From the NCBI RefSeq assembly GCF_035918015.1, contig NZ_CP109132.1, positions 1,984,001 to 2,048,000 on the forward strand: a stretch of 64,000 nt of DNA. Reading direction: 5' to 3'. A program made the translations under genes and the position numbers. This stretch comes from Streptomyces sp. NBC_01754. GTDB taxonomy: Bacteria; Actinomycetota; Actinomycetes; Streptomycetales; Streptomycetaceae. The notes below the pieces were generated by a model. The model had not been told where the DNA came from. It did not search any database and worked only from the letters and a program-made list of their open reading frames with translations. Positions 44,943 to 54,648 of the stretch are shown here, piece by piece; the stretch's first letter is position 1, and each line of letters starts with the position of its first letter.

Positions 44943-45893
44943 ATGACGCACGCGATGCTGAAGGGCTCGAACGTCCCCCTCGACGCCATGGCCGTACGGG
45001 CCGTGCTGCGCTGGACCCCGGGGCCCGGGGTCCCCGACGTGGACGCCTCCGCCCTGCTGCTCGGCCCCTCGGGGCAGGTGCGTTCCGACGAGGACTTCGT
45101 CTTCTACAACCAGCCCCGGCACCCGTCCGGGCTGGTGCGCCGGCTGCCGAAGCGCAGCGCCCCCGAAGGGCTCACGGACACCGTCGAGGCCGATCTGGCG
45201 GCGCTCGACTCCTCCGTGGACCAGGTGGTCATCGCGGCGTCCTGCGACGAGGCCGCCTTCGGGCAGGTCAGCGACCTGCGGATATCGCTGTACGACGCGG
45301 CCTCGACGGACGGCGAGCCACTCGCCGTCTTCGATGTGCGCGCGGAGACCGGCGAGGAGACCGCCGTCATCTGCGGCGAGCTCTACCGGCGCGGTGACGG
45401 CTGGAAGTTCCGCGCCGTCGGCCAGGGATACCCCACGGGTCTGGTCGGGCTCGCCACCGCTTTCGGGATCTCGGTCGACGAGACGGAGGAGGCCGCCGAG
45501 CCGGAGCCGGCGACCCCGGCGCCCGTCCCTCCCGCGCCCGTGCCCTCCGAGTCACCGGCGCCCGTGTCCGAGGCCTCCGTCACACCGGCACCGGTGTCCG
45601 AGGCTCCCGTGACGTCCCCGCCCATGCCCGCCGCGCCCCCGCACGCGCCGGCCGCGCCCGCGTCCGACGAGCAGGCCACGGTCATGCACCAGCAACCCGC
45701 GTACGGCTACCCGCAGCCCGCTCCCGCCCCCCAGCCCGCCTACGGCCCTCCCCGGCCCGCTCCGGCGTCCGAGCCCGCCTACGGCTACCCTCAGCCCGAC
45801 TACGGCTACCCTCAGCCCGCGGCGGCCGCCGCGTACGCCCCGGACCCCGCCTTCGTGCTCCCCCCGCAGGGGCCGCAGTTCATCCGGCCCTGA
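44943..45893 (+). CDS. TerD-domain protein with GYPQP-repeat tail
   Basis: A 316-residue protein. Residues 1-170 are a TerD domain with [70 protein letters not shown] and the closing FGI. Residues about 175-316 are proline-rich with YGYPQP-type repeats, likely disordered or a protein-interaction tail. TerD domains bind Ca2+ and form membrane-associated complexes with TerC. I chose ATG 44943; an in-frame ATG at 44934 is equally possible. It is divergent from the CitE-like gene. Confidence 0.85.
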   Translation: MTHAMLKGSNVPLDAMAVRAVLRWTPGPGVPDVDASALLLGPSGQVRSDEDFVFYNQPRHPSGLVRRLPKRSAPEGLTDTVEADLAALDSSVDQVVIAASCDEAAFGQVSDLRISLYDAASTDGEPLAVFDVRAETGEETAVICGELYRRGDGWKFRAVGQGYPTGLVGLATAFGISVDETEEAAEPEPATPAPVPPAPVPSESPAPVSEASVTPAPVSEAPVTSPPMPAAPPHAPAAPASDEQATVMHQQPAYGYPQPAPAPQPAYGPPRPAPASEPAYGYPQPDYGYPQPAAAAAYAPDPAFVLPPQGPQFIRP

Positions 45894-45926
45894 GCCCGCG
45901 GCGTCGACGCCGCGCGCGGCGGGCGC

Positions 45927-46661
45927 TCAGGCCCGCGTCTTGTAGCCGCGCCCCCACTGCATGCCGAAGCCGTACATCCGGTCCAGCTCCGACTGGAAGC
46001 CGTACACGAACTTCACCTCGCGCCGCACGACCAGCTCGCCCTTGATGTTCTCCACGGTGAACACGGCGCAGGAGCGGGCCTGCGGGGCGTGCTCGTCCAG
46101 GTCGATCTCGATCCTGGGGCCGTTGCCCGGGTAGAGCGTCACCTTGGCGTGCGTCCGGTCGAAGGCCGGGGTCTGGTCGTAGATGTACACGAAGAACAGC
46201 AGCCGCTTGATCGATTCCCGCTGGTCGAGGTTGACGTAGACCGTCTCACCCGACGGTGCCCCGAAACGGTCGTCCCCGCTGAGCCTGATGTAGGGCGGCC
46301 CGTTGAGATCGCCTGTCAGGTTGCCCAGGGGCTGCACCACGCCCTTGGTGCCGTCGGTGAGCTCGTACATGCAGCCCAGGTCCAGGTCGACGTTGACCAT
46401 GCCCTGGGTGTGGGCCTGGACGACGTCGGGCTGGAACAGCTTCAGCGGGCGCAGCAGCCGGCCGCCCTGCCGTGACCTGCCCCCGATGTCCGACGTACGC
46501 ATCCGCCACGACAGGTTGACGCGCAGGTTGCCGGAGAGGGCACCCTGTTTGTCCAGCGATATCGTGGAGTTGCGCCGGGTGAGCTCGATCGAACTCGTCG
46601 CCGAGGCCCCGACGTCGAACTGTGCCGCGCGCCCTGGCCTCAGGCCGTCCCAGAAGCCCAT
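45927..46661 (-). CDS. TerA-like stress protein
   Basis: A 244-residue protein of the TerD superfamily resembling TerA. SSIELTRRNSTISLDKQGALSGNLRVNLSWR is the N-terminal strand pair, VNVDLDLGCMYELTDG the Ca2+-site strand, and RLLFFVYIYDQTPAFDRTHAKVTLYP and ELVVRREVKFVYGFQSELDRMYGFGMQW complete the fold. TerA-type proteins act with TerD and TerC in metal and stress tolerance. ATG 46661 follows GGGGG. It is convergent with the proline-rich TerD gene. Confidence 0.83.
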   Translation of the reverse strand: MGFWDGLRPGRAAQFDVGASATSSIELTRRNSTISLDKQGALSGNLRVNLSWRMRTSDIGGRSRQGGRLLRPLKLFQPDVVQAHTQGMVNVDLDLGCMYELTDGTKGVVQPLGNLTGDLNGPPYIRLSGDDRFGAPSGETVYVNLDQRESIKRLLFFVYIYDQTPAFDRTHAKVTLYPGNGPRIEIDLDEHAPQARSCAVFTVENIKGELVVRREVKFVYGFQSELDRMYGFGMQWGRGYKTRA

Positions 46662-46815
46662 CCCAACCCCCACACATATCCCGATTCCGGACCCCGGCCG
46701 GCCCGGTGGCCGCACACGCCGCCGCGGGGCGGCCACCGGGCCGGGTCCGGGTGTTCCCCGGAGTACCGCCGCGTGGGCCGCCCCGCAGAGAGAGCGTTCC
46801 TCAATCCTGGCCGGG

Positions 46816-47967
46816 TCACACCCCGGAGGACACCTCCGCCTTGGAATCGGTGCTTCCCGGGCCTTCGCCCTCGGCCGCGGCGAGCGCCTTGTTGCGCCGC
46901 ACCGAGGACCAGAAGGCCCAGGCGATCAGGACCACACCGACGAGTCCGGTGATGATCTCGTTGATCTGGTAGCGGATGGTGACGAGCAGGATGACCGACA
47001 GCGCGCCGATCGCGTAGTGCGCGCCGTGCTCCAGGTACACGTAGTCGTCCAGGGTGCCCTGGCGGACCAGGTACACGGTGAGCGAACGGACGTACATGGC
47101 GCCGATACCGAGGCCGAGGGCCATCAGCACGATCTCGTTGGTGATGGCGAAGGCGCCGATGACACCGTCGAACGAGAAGGACGCGTCCAGCACTTCCAGG
47201 TAGAGGAACATGAAGAACGCGGCCTTGCCCGCGAGGAGGACCGCCGAGACCGGCTTGCCGGACTTCTGGGCCTCTTCCTCGGCCTCGTTTTCGCGCTCCT
47301 CCTCCTCCTCAAGCTTGTCCTCGAAGAACCCGGAGAGACCACCGACGATGAGGTAGGTGATCAGACCCGCGATACCGGAGAGCAGCACCGTCGAGGCCTT
47401 GTCGGTGTGACCGCCACCGTGCTGGTGGGCGTGGGTCGCGACCGTCATGGAGGCGATGAGCAGCACGATCAGCGCCACGCAGACCGACAGCATGTCGACC
47501 TTGCCGAGCTTGCCCAGCGGGCGCTCGATCCAGCGCAGCCACTGGATGTCCCGGTCCTCGAAGATGAAGTCGAGGAAGATCATCATGAGGAACATGCCAC
47601 CGAAGGCGGCGATGGACGGATGGGCGTCCGTCACCAGCTCCCGGTACCGGTCGGCGTCGTTGAACGAAAGGTCGATGGCCTCGATCGGCCCGAGTTTGGC
47701 GCTGATGGCCACGATCACGACGGGGAAGACCAGCCGCATACCGAAGACCGCGATGAGCACACCGATGGTGAGGAAAATCTTCTGCCAGAAGGCATTCATC
47801 TTCTTCAGGATCCCGGCGTTGATCACCGCGTTGTCGAAGGACAGCGAGATCTCCAGGACCGACAGGATCGCAACGATCCCGAACGCCTGCCACCCCCCGT
47901 AGAACACCGCCGCGACCAGGCCGAGCGCGGTCACCGCGAACGACCAGCCGAAGGTTTTCAGAAGCAC
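46816..47967 (-). CDS. TerC-like membrane protein (DUF475)
   Basis: A 383-residue protein with about eight helices. The TerC signature is visible twice: LSVLEISLSFDNAVINAGIL near residue 35 and LEVLDASFSFDGVIGAFAITN near 265, both with buried acidic residues for ion transport. An acidic cytoplasmic loop (EDKLEEEEERENEAEEEAQ) separates the halves. TerC proteins load metals, often Mn2+, onto exported enzymes and partner with TerD at the membrane. GTG 47967 is preceded by GATGAGG. It is flanked by TerA-like and TerD genes. Confidence 0.9.
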   Translation of the reverse strand: MLLKTFGWSFAVTALGLVAAVFYGGWQAFGIVAILSVLEISLSFDNAVINAGILKKMNAFWQKIFLTIGVLIAVFGMRLVFPVVIVAISAKLGPIEAIDLSFNDADRYRELVTDAHPSIAAFGGMFLMMIFLDFIFEDRDIQWLRWIERPLGKLGKVDMLSVCVALIVLLIASMTVATHAHQHGGGHTDKASTVLLSGIAGLITYLIVGGLSGFFEDKLEEEEERENEAEEEAQKSGKPVSAVLLAGKAAFFMFLYLEVLDASFSFDGVIGAFAITNEIVLMALGLGIGAMYVRSLTVYLVRQGTLDDYVYLEHGAHYAIGALSVILLVTIRYQINEIITGLVGVVLIAWAFWSSVRRNKALAAAEGEGPGSTDSKAEVSSGV

Positions 47968-48036
47968 TGGCTACCTCATCGTGTAAGTAACGGGTCTCCC
48001 GGTTGAGTACGGGGCTCCCCCGCGCCGTGCGCGGCT

Positions 48037-48612
48037 CTACGAAACGTTGACGCCGAAGTCTAGAGCGATGCCTCGGAGCCCTGACGCGTACCCCTGTCCT
48101 ACTGCACGGAACTTCCACTCCCCGCCGTACCGGTACAGCTCGCCGAAGATCATCGCCGTCTCCGTCGAGGCGTCCTCGCTGAGGTCGTAACGTGCCAGTT
48201 CCTGTCCGTCGGCCTGGTTCACCACCCGGATGAACGCGTTACTGATCTGGCCGAACGTCTGTCCCCGGTTGTCGGCCTCATGGATCGAGACCGGAAAGAC
48301 GATCTTGTCGCAGTGGGCCGGGACCTGTGTGAGGTTCACGATGATCGACTCGTCGTCGCCCTCACCCTCACCCGTGAGGTTGTCACCGGTGTGCTCCACG
48401 GAGCCGTCGGGGCTGGTGAGGTTGTTGTAGAACACGAACCATTCGTCGCCCATGACCCGGCCGGACTGGCACAGCAGCGCGCTGGCGTCGAGGTCGAAGT
48501 CGGCTCCGGTGGTGGATCGTGCGTCCCAGCCGAGCCCCACCAGCACCTGGGTGAGATCGGGTGCGGCCTTGGAGAGGGAGACGTTGCCTCCCTTGGCGAG
48601 TGTGACGCCCAT
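48037..48612 (-). CDS. terD: TerD-family calcium-binding protein
   Basis: A 191-residue TerD protein. [15 protein letters not shown] is the conserved N terminus, [22 protein letters not shown] contains the DxDxD Ca2+ site (D38-D42), [19 protein letters not shown] the second site, and [23 protein letters not shown] the C-terminal strand pair. It is a close paralogue of the gene just upstream, about 70% identical by eye, so the pair looks like a tandem duplication. ATG 48612 follows GGGGAGG. It likely works with the neighbouring TerC-like protein. Confidence 0.93.
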   Translation of the reverse strand: MGVTLAKGGNVSLSKAAPDLTQVLVGLGWDARSTTGADFDLDASALLCQSGRVMGDEWFVFYNNLTSPDGSVEHTGDNLTGEGEGDDESIIVNLTQVPAHCDKIVFPVSIHEADNRGQTFGQISNAFIRVVNQADGQELARYDLSEDASTETAMIFGELYRYGGEWKFRAVGQGYASGLRGIALDFGVNVS

Positions 48613-48737
48613 GCTGTGTCCTCCCCGAGTCGGTGGTGGGTCGTACAAGGGGCCCGCGCCGGTCGGCACGGGCGCCCTCCGCCGCGCGCGTCCGGCGCCG
48701 CACACCGTGCGACGCCGGACGCGGTGAAGCGGGTGGC

Positions 48738-49313
48738 TCAGACGTTGACGCCGAAGTCCTGCGCGATGCCGCGCAGACCCGACGCGTACCCCTGGCCGAT
48801 GGCGCGGAACTTCCACTCCGCGCCGTTGCGGTAGAGCTCGCCGAAGACCATGGCGGTCTCCGTCGACGCGTCCTCGCTGAGGTCGTAACGGGCGAGCTCG
48901 CTGTTGTCCGCCTGGTTCACCACGCGGATGTAGGCGTTGCGCACCTGTCCGAAGCTCTGCTGGCGGGTCTCGGCCTCGTAGATCGAGACCGGGAAGACGA
49001 TCTTGTCCACGTCGGCCGGGACGGCCGCCAGGTTGACGTTGATGACCTCGTCGTCGCCCTCGCCCTCACCGGTGAGGTTGTCGCCGGTGTGCTCGACCGA
49101 ACCGTCGGGGCTCTTGAGGTTGTTGAAGAAGACGAAATTCCCGTCGCTGCCGACCTTGCCCTCGGTGTTCGTCAGCAGAGCGCTGGCGTCGAGGTCGAAG
49201 TCACCTCCGGTGGTCGTCCGGGCGTCCCAGCCCAGACCCACGGTGACCGCGGTCAGGTTCGGTGCGGCTTTGGTCAGCGAGACGTTGCCGCCCTTGCTGA
49301 GGCTGACTCCCAC
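48738..49313 (-). CDS. terD: TerD-family calcium-binding protein
   Basis: A 191-residue TerD protein, upstream paralogue of the gene at 48037-48612, beginning [20 protein letters not shown]. The Ca2+ motifs [10 protein letters not shown] and [14 protein letters not shown] are intact, and the tail is [24 protein letters not shown]. Compared with its neighbour it lacks the surface cysteine and has [10 protein letters not shown]. The start is GTG 49313 with GGAGG just upstream. With 48037-48612 and the TerC-like gene it forms the likely calcium- and metal-stress membrane complex. Confidence 0.93.
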   Translation of the reverse strand: MGVSLSKGGNVSLTKAAPNLTAVTVGLGWDARTTTGGDFDLDASALLTNTEGKVGSDGNFVFFNNLKSPDGSVEHTGDNLTGEGEGDDEVINVNLAAVPADVDKIVFPVSIYEAETRQQSFGQVRNAYIRVVNQADNSELARYDLSEDASTETAMVFGELYRNGAEWKFRAIGQGYASGLRGIAQDFGVNV

Positions 49314-49483
49314 GAGTCCTCCAAGATGGTTGAGAGGGCCGGCAGACACCAGCGCCCCCGTCGTGCGATGGCATCGGATCAACGTTTGGATCCTAGTGAC
49401 CGGTTCCCGGCCCAAACAGGCTTTTGACCGGGTGCCGCCCGCGAATGCCCGGATCGGACCGGGAGGGTCCCCGGATCCGCGGA

Positions 49484-49942
49484 TCAGAGCGCTTCGAGCG
49501 CCTTGACGTAGTCGTTCAGGTCACGTGCGTCCGGCAGACCGTTGACGACCGTCCAGCGGACCACGCCCTCCTTGTCGATGACGAAGGTGCCGCGCACCGC
49601 GCAGCCCTTGTCCTCGTCGAACACTCCGTACGCGCGCGAGGTCTCGCCGTGCGGCCAGAAGTCCGACAGCAGCGGGTATTCCAGGCCCTCCTGCTCGGCG
49701 AAGACGCGCAGGGTGTGGATCGAGTCGTTGGAGACGGCGAGCAGCTGGGTGTCGTCGTTCTCGAACGCCGGCAGCTCGTCGCGGAGCGCGCAGAGCTCGC
49801 CGGTGCACACCCCGGTGAAGGCGAACGGGTAGAAGAGCAGCACCACGTTCTTCTCCCCGCGGAAGTCGGAGAGCCTCACCGTGCGCCCGTGGTTGTCCTT
49901 GAGCTCGAAATCCGGAGCCTTCGTGCCGGCCTCGATCGCCAT
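49484..49942 (-). CDS. ahpE: Peroxiredoxin of the AhpE/BCP type
   Basis: A 152-residue thiol peroxidase. The peroxidatic Cys46 lies in [14 protein letters not shown] with a second cysteine at 51, and [25 protein letters not shown] is the N-terminal thioredoxin strand. Length and motif match AhpE, the single-cysteine-type enzyme of M. tuberculosis that reacts with peroxides and peroxynitrite and is recycled by mycothiol or mycoredoxin. It lies next to DUF3052 and aceE as in mycobacteria. ATG 49942. Confidence 0.88.
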   Translation of the reverse strand: MAIEAGTKAPDFELKDNHGRTVRLSDFRGEKNVVLLFYPFAFTGVCTGELCALRDELPAFENDDTQLLAVSNDSIHTLRVFAEQEGLEYPLLSDFWPHGETSRAYGVFDEDKGCAVRGTFVIDKEGVVRWTVVNGLPDARDLNDYVKALEAL

Positions 49943-50076
49943 GAGAGCGGTCCCTTCGCAACGTCTTCACTGTCCCGGCCTGAGCCGTCCGGGTCACTCC
50001 CCACCCTACGCACGGGCCCGCACGGCCCCGAGCGGGCCCCGAGCGGGGTCCGTCAGGGGCCGCGGCGGGCGTACGA

Positions 50077-50111
50077 AGGCCCCCGGGCGGCTCGGTGCCG
50101 CACGGGGGCCT
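50077..50111 (-). terminator. Hairpin after DUF3052 gene
   Basis: AGGCCCCCG and CGGGGGCCT form a 9-bp stem with inner GC pairing, located between the DUF3052 stop and the peroxiredoxin gene. Confidence 0.55.
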
Positions 50112-50131
50112 CGGTTGACGCCGGAGCGGTT

Positions 50132-50569
50132 TCAGCGCTTGGTTTTGGCGCCCTTGGGGGTGACCAGACGGCTGCCCGTCCAGTCCTTGCCTCCGCTGAT
50201 GCTCTTGGTCTGGGCGAGACCAGATGTCTGGGCAGCCTCGTTGATGTCGCTCGGTTCGACGTATCCGTCGCGGCCGGTCTTGGGCGTCATCAGCCAGACC
50301 GCCCCGCCGTCCTCGATCAGACCAATGGCATCCACCAGCGCGTCCGTAAGGTCGCCGTCCTCGTCACGGAACCAGAGCAGGACGACGTCAGCGACATCGT
50401 CGTAGTCCTCGTCGACGAGTTCCTGGCCGATTGTGGCCTCAATGCCCTCACGGAGCTCCTGCTCGACGTCGTCGTCGTAGCCGATCTCCTGGACCACCTG
50501 TCCGGGCTCGAACCCAAGCCTCGCGGCCGTGTTGGTCCGTTCCTCCGCGTGGTCCGCGGTCGCGCTCAC
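50132..50569 (-). CDS. DUF3052 family protein
   Basis: A 145-residue acidic soluble protein of the DUF3052 family. It contains RLGFEPGQVVQEIGYDDDVEQELREGIEATIGQELVDEDYDDVADVVLLWFRDEDGDLTDALVDA and AVWLMTPKTGRDGYVEPSDINEAAQTSGL. The function is unknown, and it is conserved beside ahpE and aceE across actinobacteria. GTG 50569 follows GGAGG; an in-frame GTG-less extension upstream is unlikely. Divergent from aceE. Confidence 0.88.
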   Translation of the reverse strand: MSATADHAEERTNTAARLGFEPGQVVQEIGYDDDVEQELREGIEATIGQELVDEDYDDVADVVLLWFRDEDGDLTDALVDAIGLIEDGGAVWLMTPKTGRDGYVEPSDINEAAQTSGLAQTKSISGGKDWTGSRLVTPKGAKTKR

Positions 50570-51049
50570 GGGTTGCCTCCTGATCATGTTTCGGAAAATG
50601 CTTCAGCCACGCGCGTGCGCGGGGCGTTGGCCGTAGTCCACACGGGCTCGGCGAATCGCGCAAGTACCCGGCGTACGAGACCGCCTAAACGGTGACGTTC
50701 CCTGCCACATCACCGTAACGTCCGGCATGTCCCTCGAGGGTCCGGGAATGGTGTCCGAACCCTTTACGTCCTTCCTCAGCTTATGCCGTTTCGGTCCGTC
50801 ATCCGGAGTCGAACAGCCTTTGGGGCCGTCTGGCCGCCTTGGGCGTATGGTTGCGTTTTGGGCCGGAGCGCCCGCCCGCTGCTCTACCCATGCCCCGGCC
50901 GGCCCGGCGGGAACCCGTGTTACCCCACGGTAGAGAATGACGTGGGGAGCCTCCCGGTACACGATGGGGACGGCGTACAGCAGCCTCTCCGGGGTACGTT
51001 CCCCAGGTACCAGGCCCCGAAGAGCACCACCGACCAGCGAAGGAACAGC
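50570..51049. other. Divergent control region of DUF3052 and aceE
   Basis: 480 bp with no convincing gene. TAGAGA near 50931 is a -10-like hexamer for aceE, but a matching -35 is unclear. The length and lack of coding potential suggest several promoters or a long leader. Confidence 0.5.
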
Positions 51050-53791
51050 GTGGCTTCCGGATCCGATCGCAACCCGATCATCATTGGCGGCCTTCCCAGC
51101 CAGGTCCCGGACTTCGATCCCGAGGAGACCCAGGAATGGCTCGACTCCCTCGACGCCGCCGTCGACGAGCGAGGCCGTGAGCGTGCCCGCTACCTGATGC
51201 TCCGGCTCATCGAGCGCGCGCGTGAGAAGCGTGTCGCCGTGCCGGAGATGCGCAGCACGGACTACGTGAACACGATCGCCACGAAGGACGAGCCGTTCTT
51301 CCCGGGCGACGAGGAGATCGAGCGCAAGGTCCTCAACGCGACCCGGTGGAACGCGGCGGTGATGGTCTCGCGCGCCCAGCGTCCGGGGATCGGCGTCGGG
51401 GGCCACATCGCCACCTTCGCCTCCTCCGCCTCGCTGTACGACGTGGGCTTCAACCACTTCTTCCGGGGCAAGGACGACGGCCTGGGCGGCGACCAGATCT
51501 TCTTCCAGGGGCACGCCTCCCCCGGCATCTACGCCCGTGCGTTCCTCCTCGACCGGCTGAGCGAGGCGCAGCTGGACGGTTTCCGCCAGGAGAAGTCGAA
51601 GGCGCCGAACGGCCTGTCCAGCTATCCGCACCCACGGCTGATGCCGGACTTCTGGGAGTTCCCGACCGTCTCGATGGGCCTCGGCCCGCTCGGCGCGATC
51701 TACCAGGCTCGGATGAACCGCTACATGGAGGCGCGCGGCATCGCCGACACCTCCGCCTCACATGTCTGGGCGTATCTCGGCGACGGCGAGATGGACGAGC
51801 CCGAGTCGATCGGCCAGCTCTCCATCGCGGCCCGCGAGAGCCTGGACAACCTCACCTTCGTGGTCAACTGCAACCTTCAGCGCCTCGACGGCCCCGTGCG
51901 GGGCAACGGCAAGATCATCCAGGAGCTGGAGTCGCAGTTCCGCGGCGCCGGCTGGAACGTGATCAAGCTGGTCTGGGACCGCACCTGGGACCCGCTGCTC
52001 GCGCAGGACCGCACGGGCATCCTGGTCAACAAGCTGAACACCACTCCGGACGGCCAGTTCCAGACGTACGCCACCGAGACCGGCGCGTACATCCGGGATC
52101 ACTTCTTCGGCGGCGACCCGCGGCTGCGCGAGATGGTCAAGGACATGTCCGACGAGCAGATCCTGCACCTGGGCCGCGGCGGCCACGACCACCGCAAGGT
52201 CTACGCGGCCTACGCGGCGGCCAAGGCCCACAAGGGCCAGCCGACGGTGATCCTGGCGCAGACGGTCAAGGGCTGGACGCTCGGCCCGAACTTCGAGGGC
52301 CGCAACGCGACGCACCAGATGAAGAAGCTGACCGTGGAGGACCTCAAGCGCTTCCGCGACCGGCTGCACCTCCCGATCGCGGACAAGGAGCTGGAGGACG
52401 GCAATCCGCCGTACTACCACCCGGGCCGCGACTCGGAGGAGATCCAGTACATGCACGACCGCCGCAAGGGCCTGGGCGGTTACGTCCCGACCCGCGTGGT
52501 GCGTGCGAAGCCGCTCGCACTGCCGGACGACAAGGTGTACGCGGCCGCGAAGAAGGGGTCCGGTCAGCAGTCGATCGCCACGACCATGGCGTTCATCCGC
52601 GTCCTGAAGGACCTCATGCGGGACAAGGAGATCGGCAGGCGTTTCGTGCTGATCGCGCCCGACGAGTACCGCACCTTCGGCATGGACGCCTTCTTCCCGA
52701 GTGCGAAGATCTACAACCCGCTGGGTCAGCAGTACGAGTCCGTGGACCGTGAGCTGCTGCTCACGTACAAGGAGTCCCCGACCGGGCAGATGCTGCACGA
52801 CGGCATCTCCGAGGCAGGCTGCACCGCCTCGCTGATCGCCGCGGGTTCGGCGTACGCCACGCACGGCGAGCCGCTGATCCCGGTCTACGTCTTCTACTCG
52901 ATGTTCGGTTTCCAGCGCACCGGTGACCAGTTCTGGCAGATGGCCGACCAGCTCGCGCGCGGTTTCGTACTGGGTGCGACCGCCGGCCGTACGACGCTGA
53001 CCGGTGAGGGGCTCCAGCACGCGGACGGCCACTCGCACCTGCTCGCCTCGACCAACCCGGGCTGTGTCGCGTACGACCCGGCGTTCGGGTACGAGATCGC
53101 GCACATCGTCAAGGACGGCCTGCGCCGGATGTACGGCGGGACGCCCGACGAGAACGAGGACGTCTTCTACTACCTCACCGTCTACAACGAGCCGATCCAG
53201 CACCCGGCCGAGCCCGCCGACGTGGACGTCGAGGGCATCCTCAAGGGTGTCCACCGCTTCAGGCGCGGTGAGAAGGGCCAGGTCCCGGCCCAGATCATGG
53301 CGTCGGGTGTGGCGGTGCCGTGGGCGGTCGAGGCGCAGCGGATCCTCGCGGACGAGTGGGACGTGAAGGCGGACGTCTGGTCGGCGACCTCCTGGAACGA
53401 GCTGCGCCGTGAGGCCGTGGAGGTCGAGCGGTACAACCTGCTGCACCCCGACGAGGAGCAGCGCGTCCCGTACGTGACGCGGAAGCTGTCGGGTGCCCAG
53501 GGCCCGTTCGTGGCGGTGTCGGACTGGATGCGTTCGGTGCCCGACCAGATCGCCCGCTGGGTGCCGGGGGCGTACCAGTCGCTGGGCGCGGACGGCTTCG
53601 GCTTCGCGGACACGCGTGGGGCGGCCCGCCGCTTCTTCCACATCGACGCGCAGTCGATCGTGCTCGCGGTCCTGACCGAGCTGGCGAAGGAGGGGAAGAT
53701 CGACCGTTCGGCGCTGAAGACGGCGGTCGACCGCTACGAGCTGCTCGACGTGGCCGCCGCGCATCCGGGCGCGGCGGGCGGCGACGCGTAG
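51050..53791 (+). CDS. aceE: Pyruvate dehydrogenase E1, homodimeric
   Basis: A 913-residue thiamine-diphosphate enzyme, the E1 component that decarboxylates pyruvate and acetylates lipoyl-E2. The ThDP/Mg2+ motif GDG(E) is at residues 244-246 with its partner NCN at 273-275. The N-terminal [43 protein letters not shown] and C-terminal [15 protein letters not shown] and [16 protein letters not shown] stretches match the homodimeric AceE family at full length. GTG 51050 follows AAGGA; a longer frame upstream is noncoding in character. A UUCG-loop terminator follows. Confidence 0.97.
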   Translation: MASGSDRNPIIIGGLPSQVPDFDPEETQEWLDSLDAAVDERGRERARYLMLRLIERAREKRVAVPEMRSTDYVNTIATKDEPFFPGDEEIERKVLNATRWNAAVMVSRAQRPGIGVGGHIATFASSASLYDVGFNHFFRGKDDGLGGDQIFFQGHASPGIYARAFLLDRLSEAQLDGFRQEKSKAPNGLSSYPHPRLMPDFWEFPTVSMGLGPLGAIYQARMNRYMEARGIADTSASHVWAYLGDGEMDEPESIGQLSIAARESLDNLTFVVNCNLQRLDGPVRGNGKIIQELESQFRGAGWNVIKLVWDRTWDPLLAQDRTGILVNKLNTTPDGQFQTYATETGAYIRDHFFGGDPRLREMVKDMSDEQILHLGRGGHDHRKVYAAYAAAKAHKGQPTVILAQTVKGWTLGPNFEGRNATHQMKKLTVEDLKRFRDRLHLPIADKELEDGNPPYYHPGRDSEEIQYMHDRRKGLGGYVPTRVVRAKPLALPDDKVYAAAKKGSGQQSIATTMAFIRVLKDLMRDKEIGRRFVLIAPDEYRTFGMDAFFPSAKIYNPLGQQYESVDRELLLTYKESPTGQMLHDGISEAGCTASLIAAGSAYATHGEPLIPVYVFYSMFGFQRTGDQFWQMADQLARGFVLGATAGRTTLTGEGLQHADGHSHLLASTNPGCVAYDPAFGYEIAHIVKDGLRRMYGGTPDENEDVFYYLTVYNEPIQHPAEPADVDVEGILKGVHRFRRGEKGQVPAQIMASGVAVPWAVEAQRILADEWDVKADVWSATSWNELRREAVEVERYNLLHPDEEQRVPYVTRKLSGAQGPFVAVSDWMRSVPDQIARWVPGAYQSLGADGFGFADTRGAARRFFHIDAQSIVLAVLTELAKEGKIDRSALKTAVDRYELLDVAAAHPGAAGGDA

Positions 53792-53808
53792 CACCCCCGG
53801 GGACGGAC

Positions 53809-53842
53809 GGAGGGCGGCGGGGCTTCGGCTCCGCCGCCCTCC
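53809..53842 (+). terminator. aceE terminator with UUCG loop
   Basis: GGAGGGCGGCGG and CCGCCGCCCTCC form a 12-bp stem that closes on a GC/UUCG/GC loop, a very stable structure 17 bp after the aceE stop. Confidence 0.82.
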
Positions 53843-54000
53843 GGCGTTCCGCGGGCGCCGCCGTCCACGCGGAACGCGCCGGGCGGAGCGCGCCGGTCCG
53901 TCAGGCGCCGGAACCACCGGGGGCCGTCCGACGCTCCCCGGCGCGGACCTCACCCGCCGAGGTGGCGGAGCAGCGGCGGGCCGGACGGGCCCGAGGCCGT

Positions 54001-54426
54001 TCATCGCTCCCAGATCTTGAAGGCCCGCACCGTGTACGGCGAGCGGGGCACCCAGGTCCCGCCGCCGGGGTAGGTCTCGAACTCGCCGGTCTCCGCACAC
54101 GTGGCGGACTGGTAGGTGGTCACGGGGCGGCCGGTGCGGTTGACGAGGGCCTGCGCGGTGGTGCCGGAGGCCAGCGGGACACAGCTCTCGATGTCGACGG
54201 TGGCCAGTTCGTGCGTCTGCCCGGCCCCGGTGAAATCCGGCTTCGCCCACAGACAGAGCTGTCCCGCCCCGCACGGGGCGAGCCCCGCCGGTGCGGACCG
54301 GGCGGCGGTGCCGGCGCGCTCCGGGCGGGCGGTTCCGGGCCGGGCCTCGGACGCGGTGCCGGCCGGGGCGGTGGCAGGGATGAGCGCGGCGGCCGCCAGG
54401 CCGGCGGCGAGCACGGTCGTACGCAT
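54001..54426 (-). CDS. Exported peptidase inhibitor family I36-like protein
   Basis: A 141-residue protein with a signal peptide (1-27) and an Ala/Arg-rich propeptide. The mature domain reads CGAGQLCLWAKPDFTGAGQTHELATVDIESCVPL, ETYPGG and PYTVRAFKIWER, with four cysteines. This is the beta/gamma-crystallin-like fold of the Streptomyces metalloproteinase inhibitor SMPI (family I36). It is probably secreted and inhibitory or wall-associated, but activity is not shown. The ATG at 54426 lacks a strong ribosome site. Confidence 0.75.
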   Translation of the reverse strand: MRTTVLAAGLAAAALIPATAPAGTASEARPGTARPERAGTAARSAPAGLAPCGAGQLCLWAKPDFTGAGQTHELATVDIESCVPLASGTTAQALVNRTGRPVTTYQSATCAETGEFETYPGGGTWVPRSPYTVRAFKIWER

Positions 54427-54648
54427 GATGGGTCAACCCCCGTGGTCGAGCGAGTCGGACAACTCGCGGTCTCCGCACTCTGACCTGCCCGGACAGGCGT
54501 CGGAAAGGGGCCGGGCGGTGGACCACCCTGATAGGCGACAGCCCCGCCGGAACCTTCCGACGGGGCTGTCGCTCGCACTGTGTTGACGCGGGCCACCCGA
54601 AGTACGCCGTGCTACGCGCCCGGCGTGCGCCCTCGGCGGCCGAGCGGG

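Noticed and set aside
51758..54526. 922-codon open frame antisense to aceE
   Set aside because: No recognisable domain and biased composition; aceE on the other strand is unambiguous.
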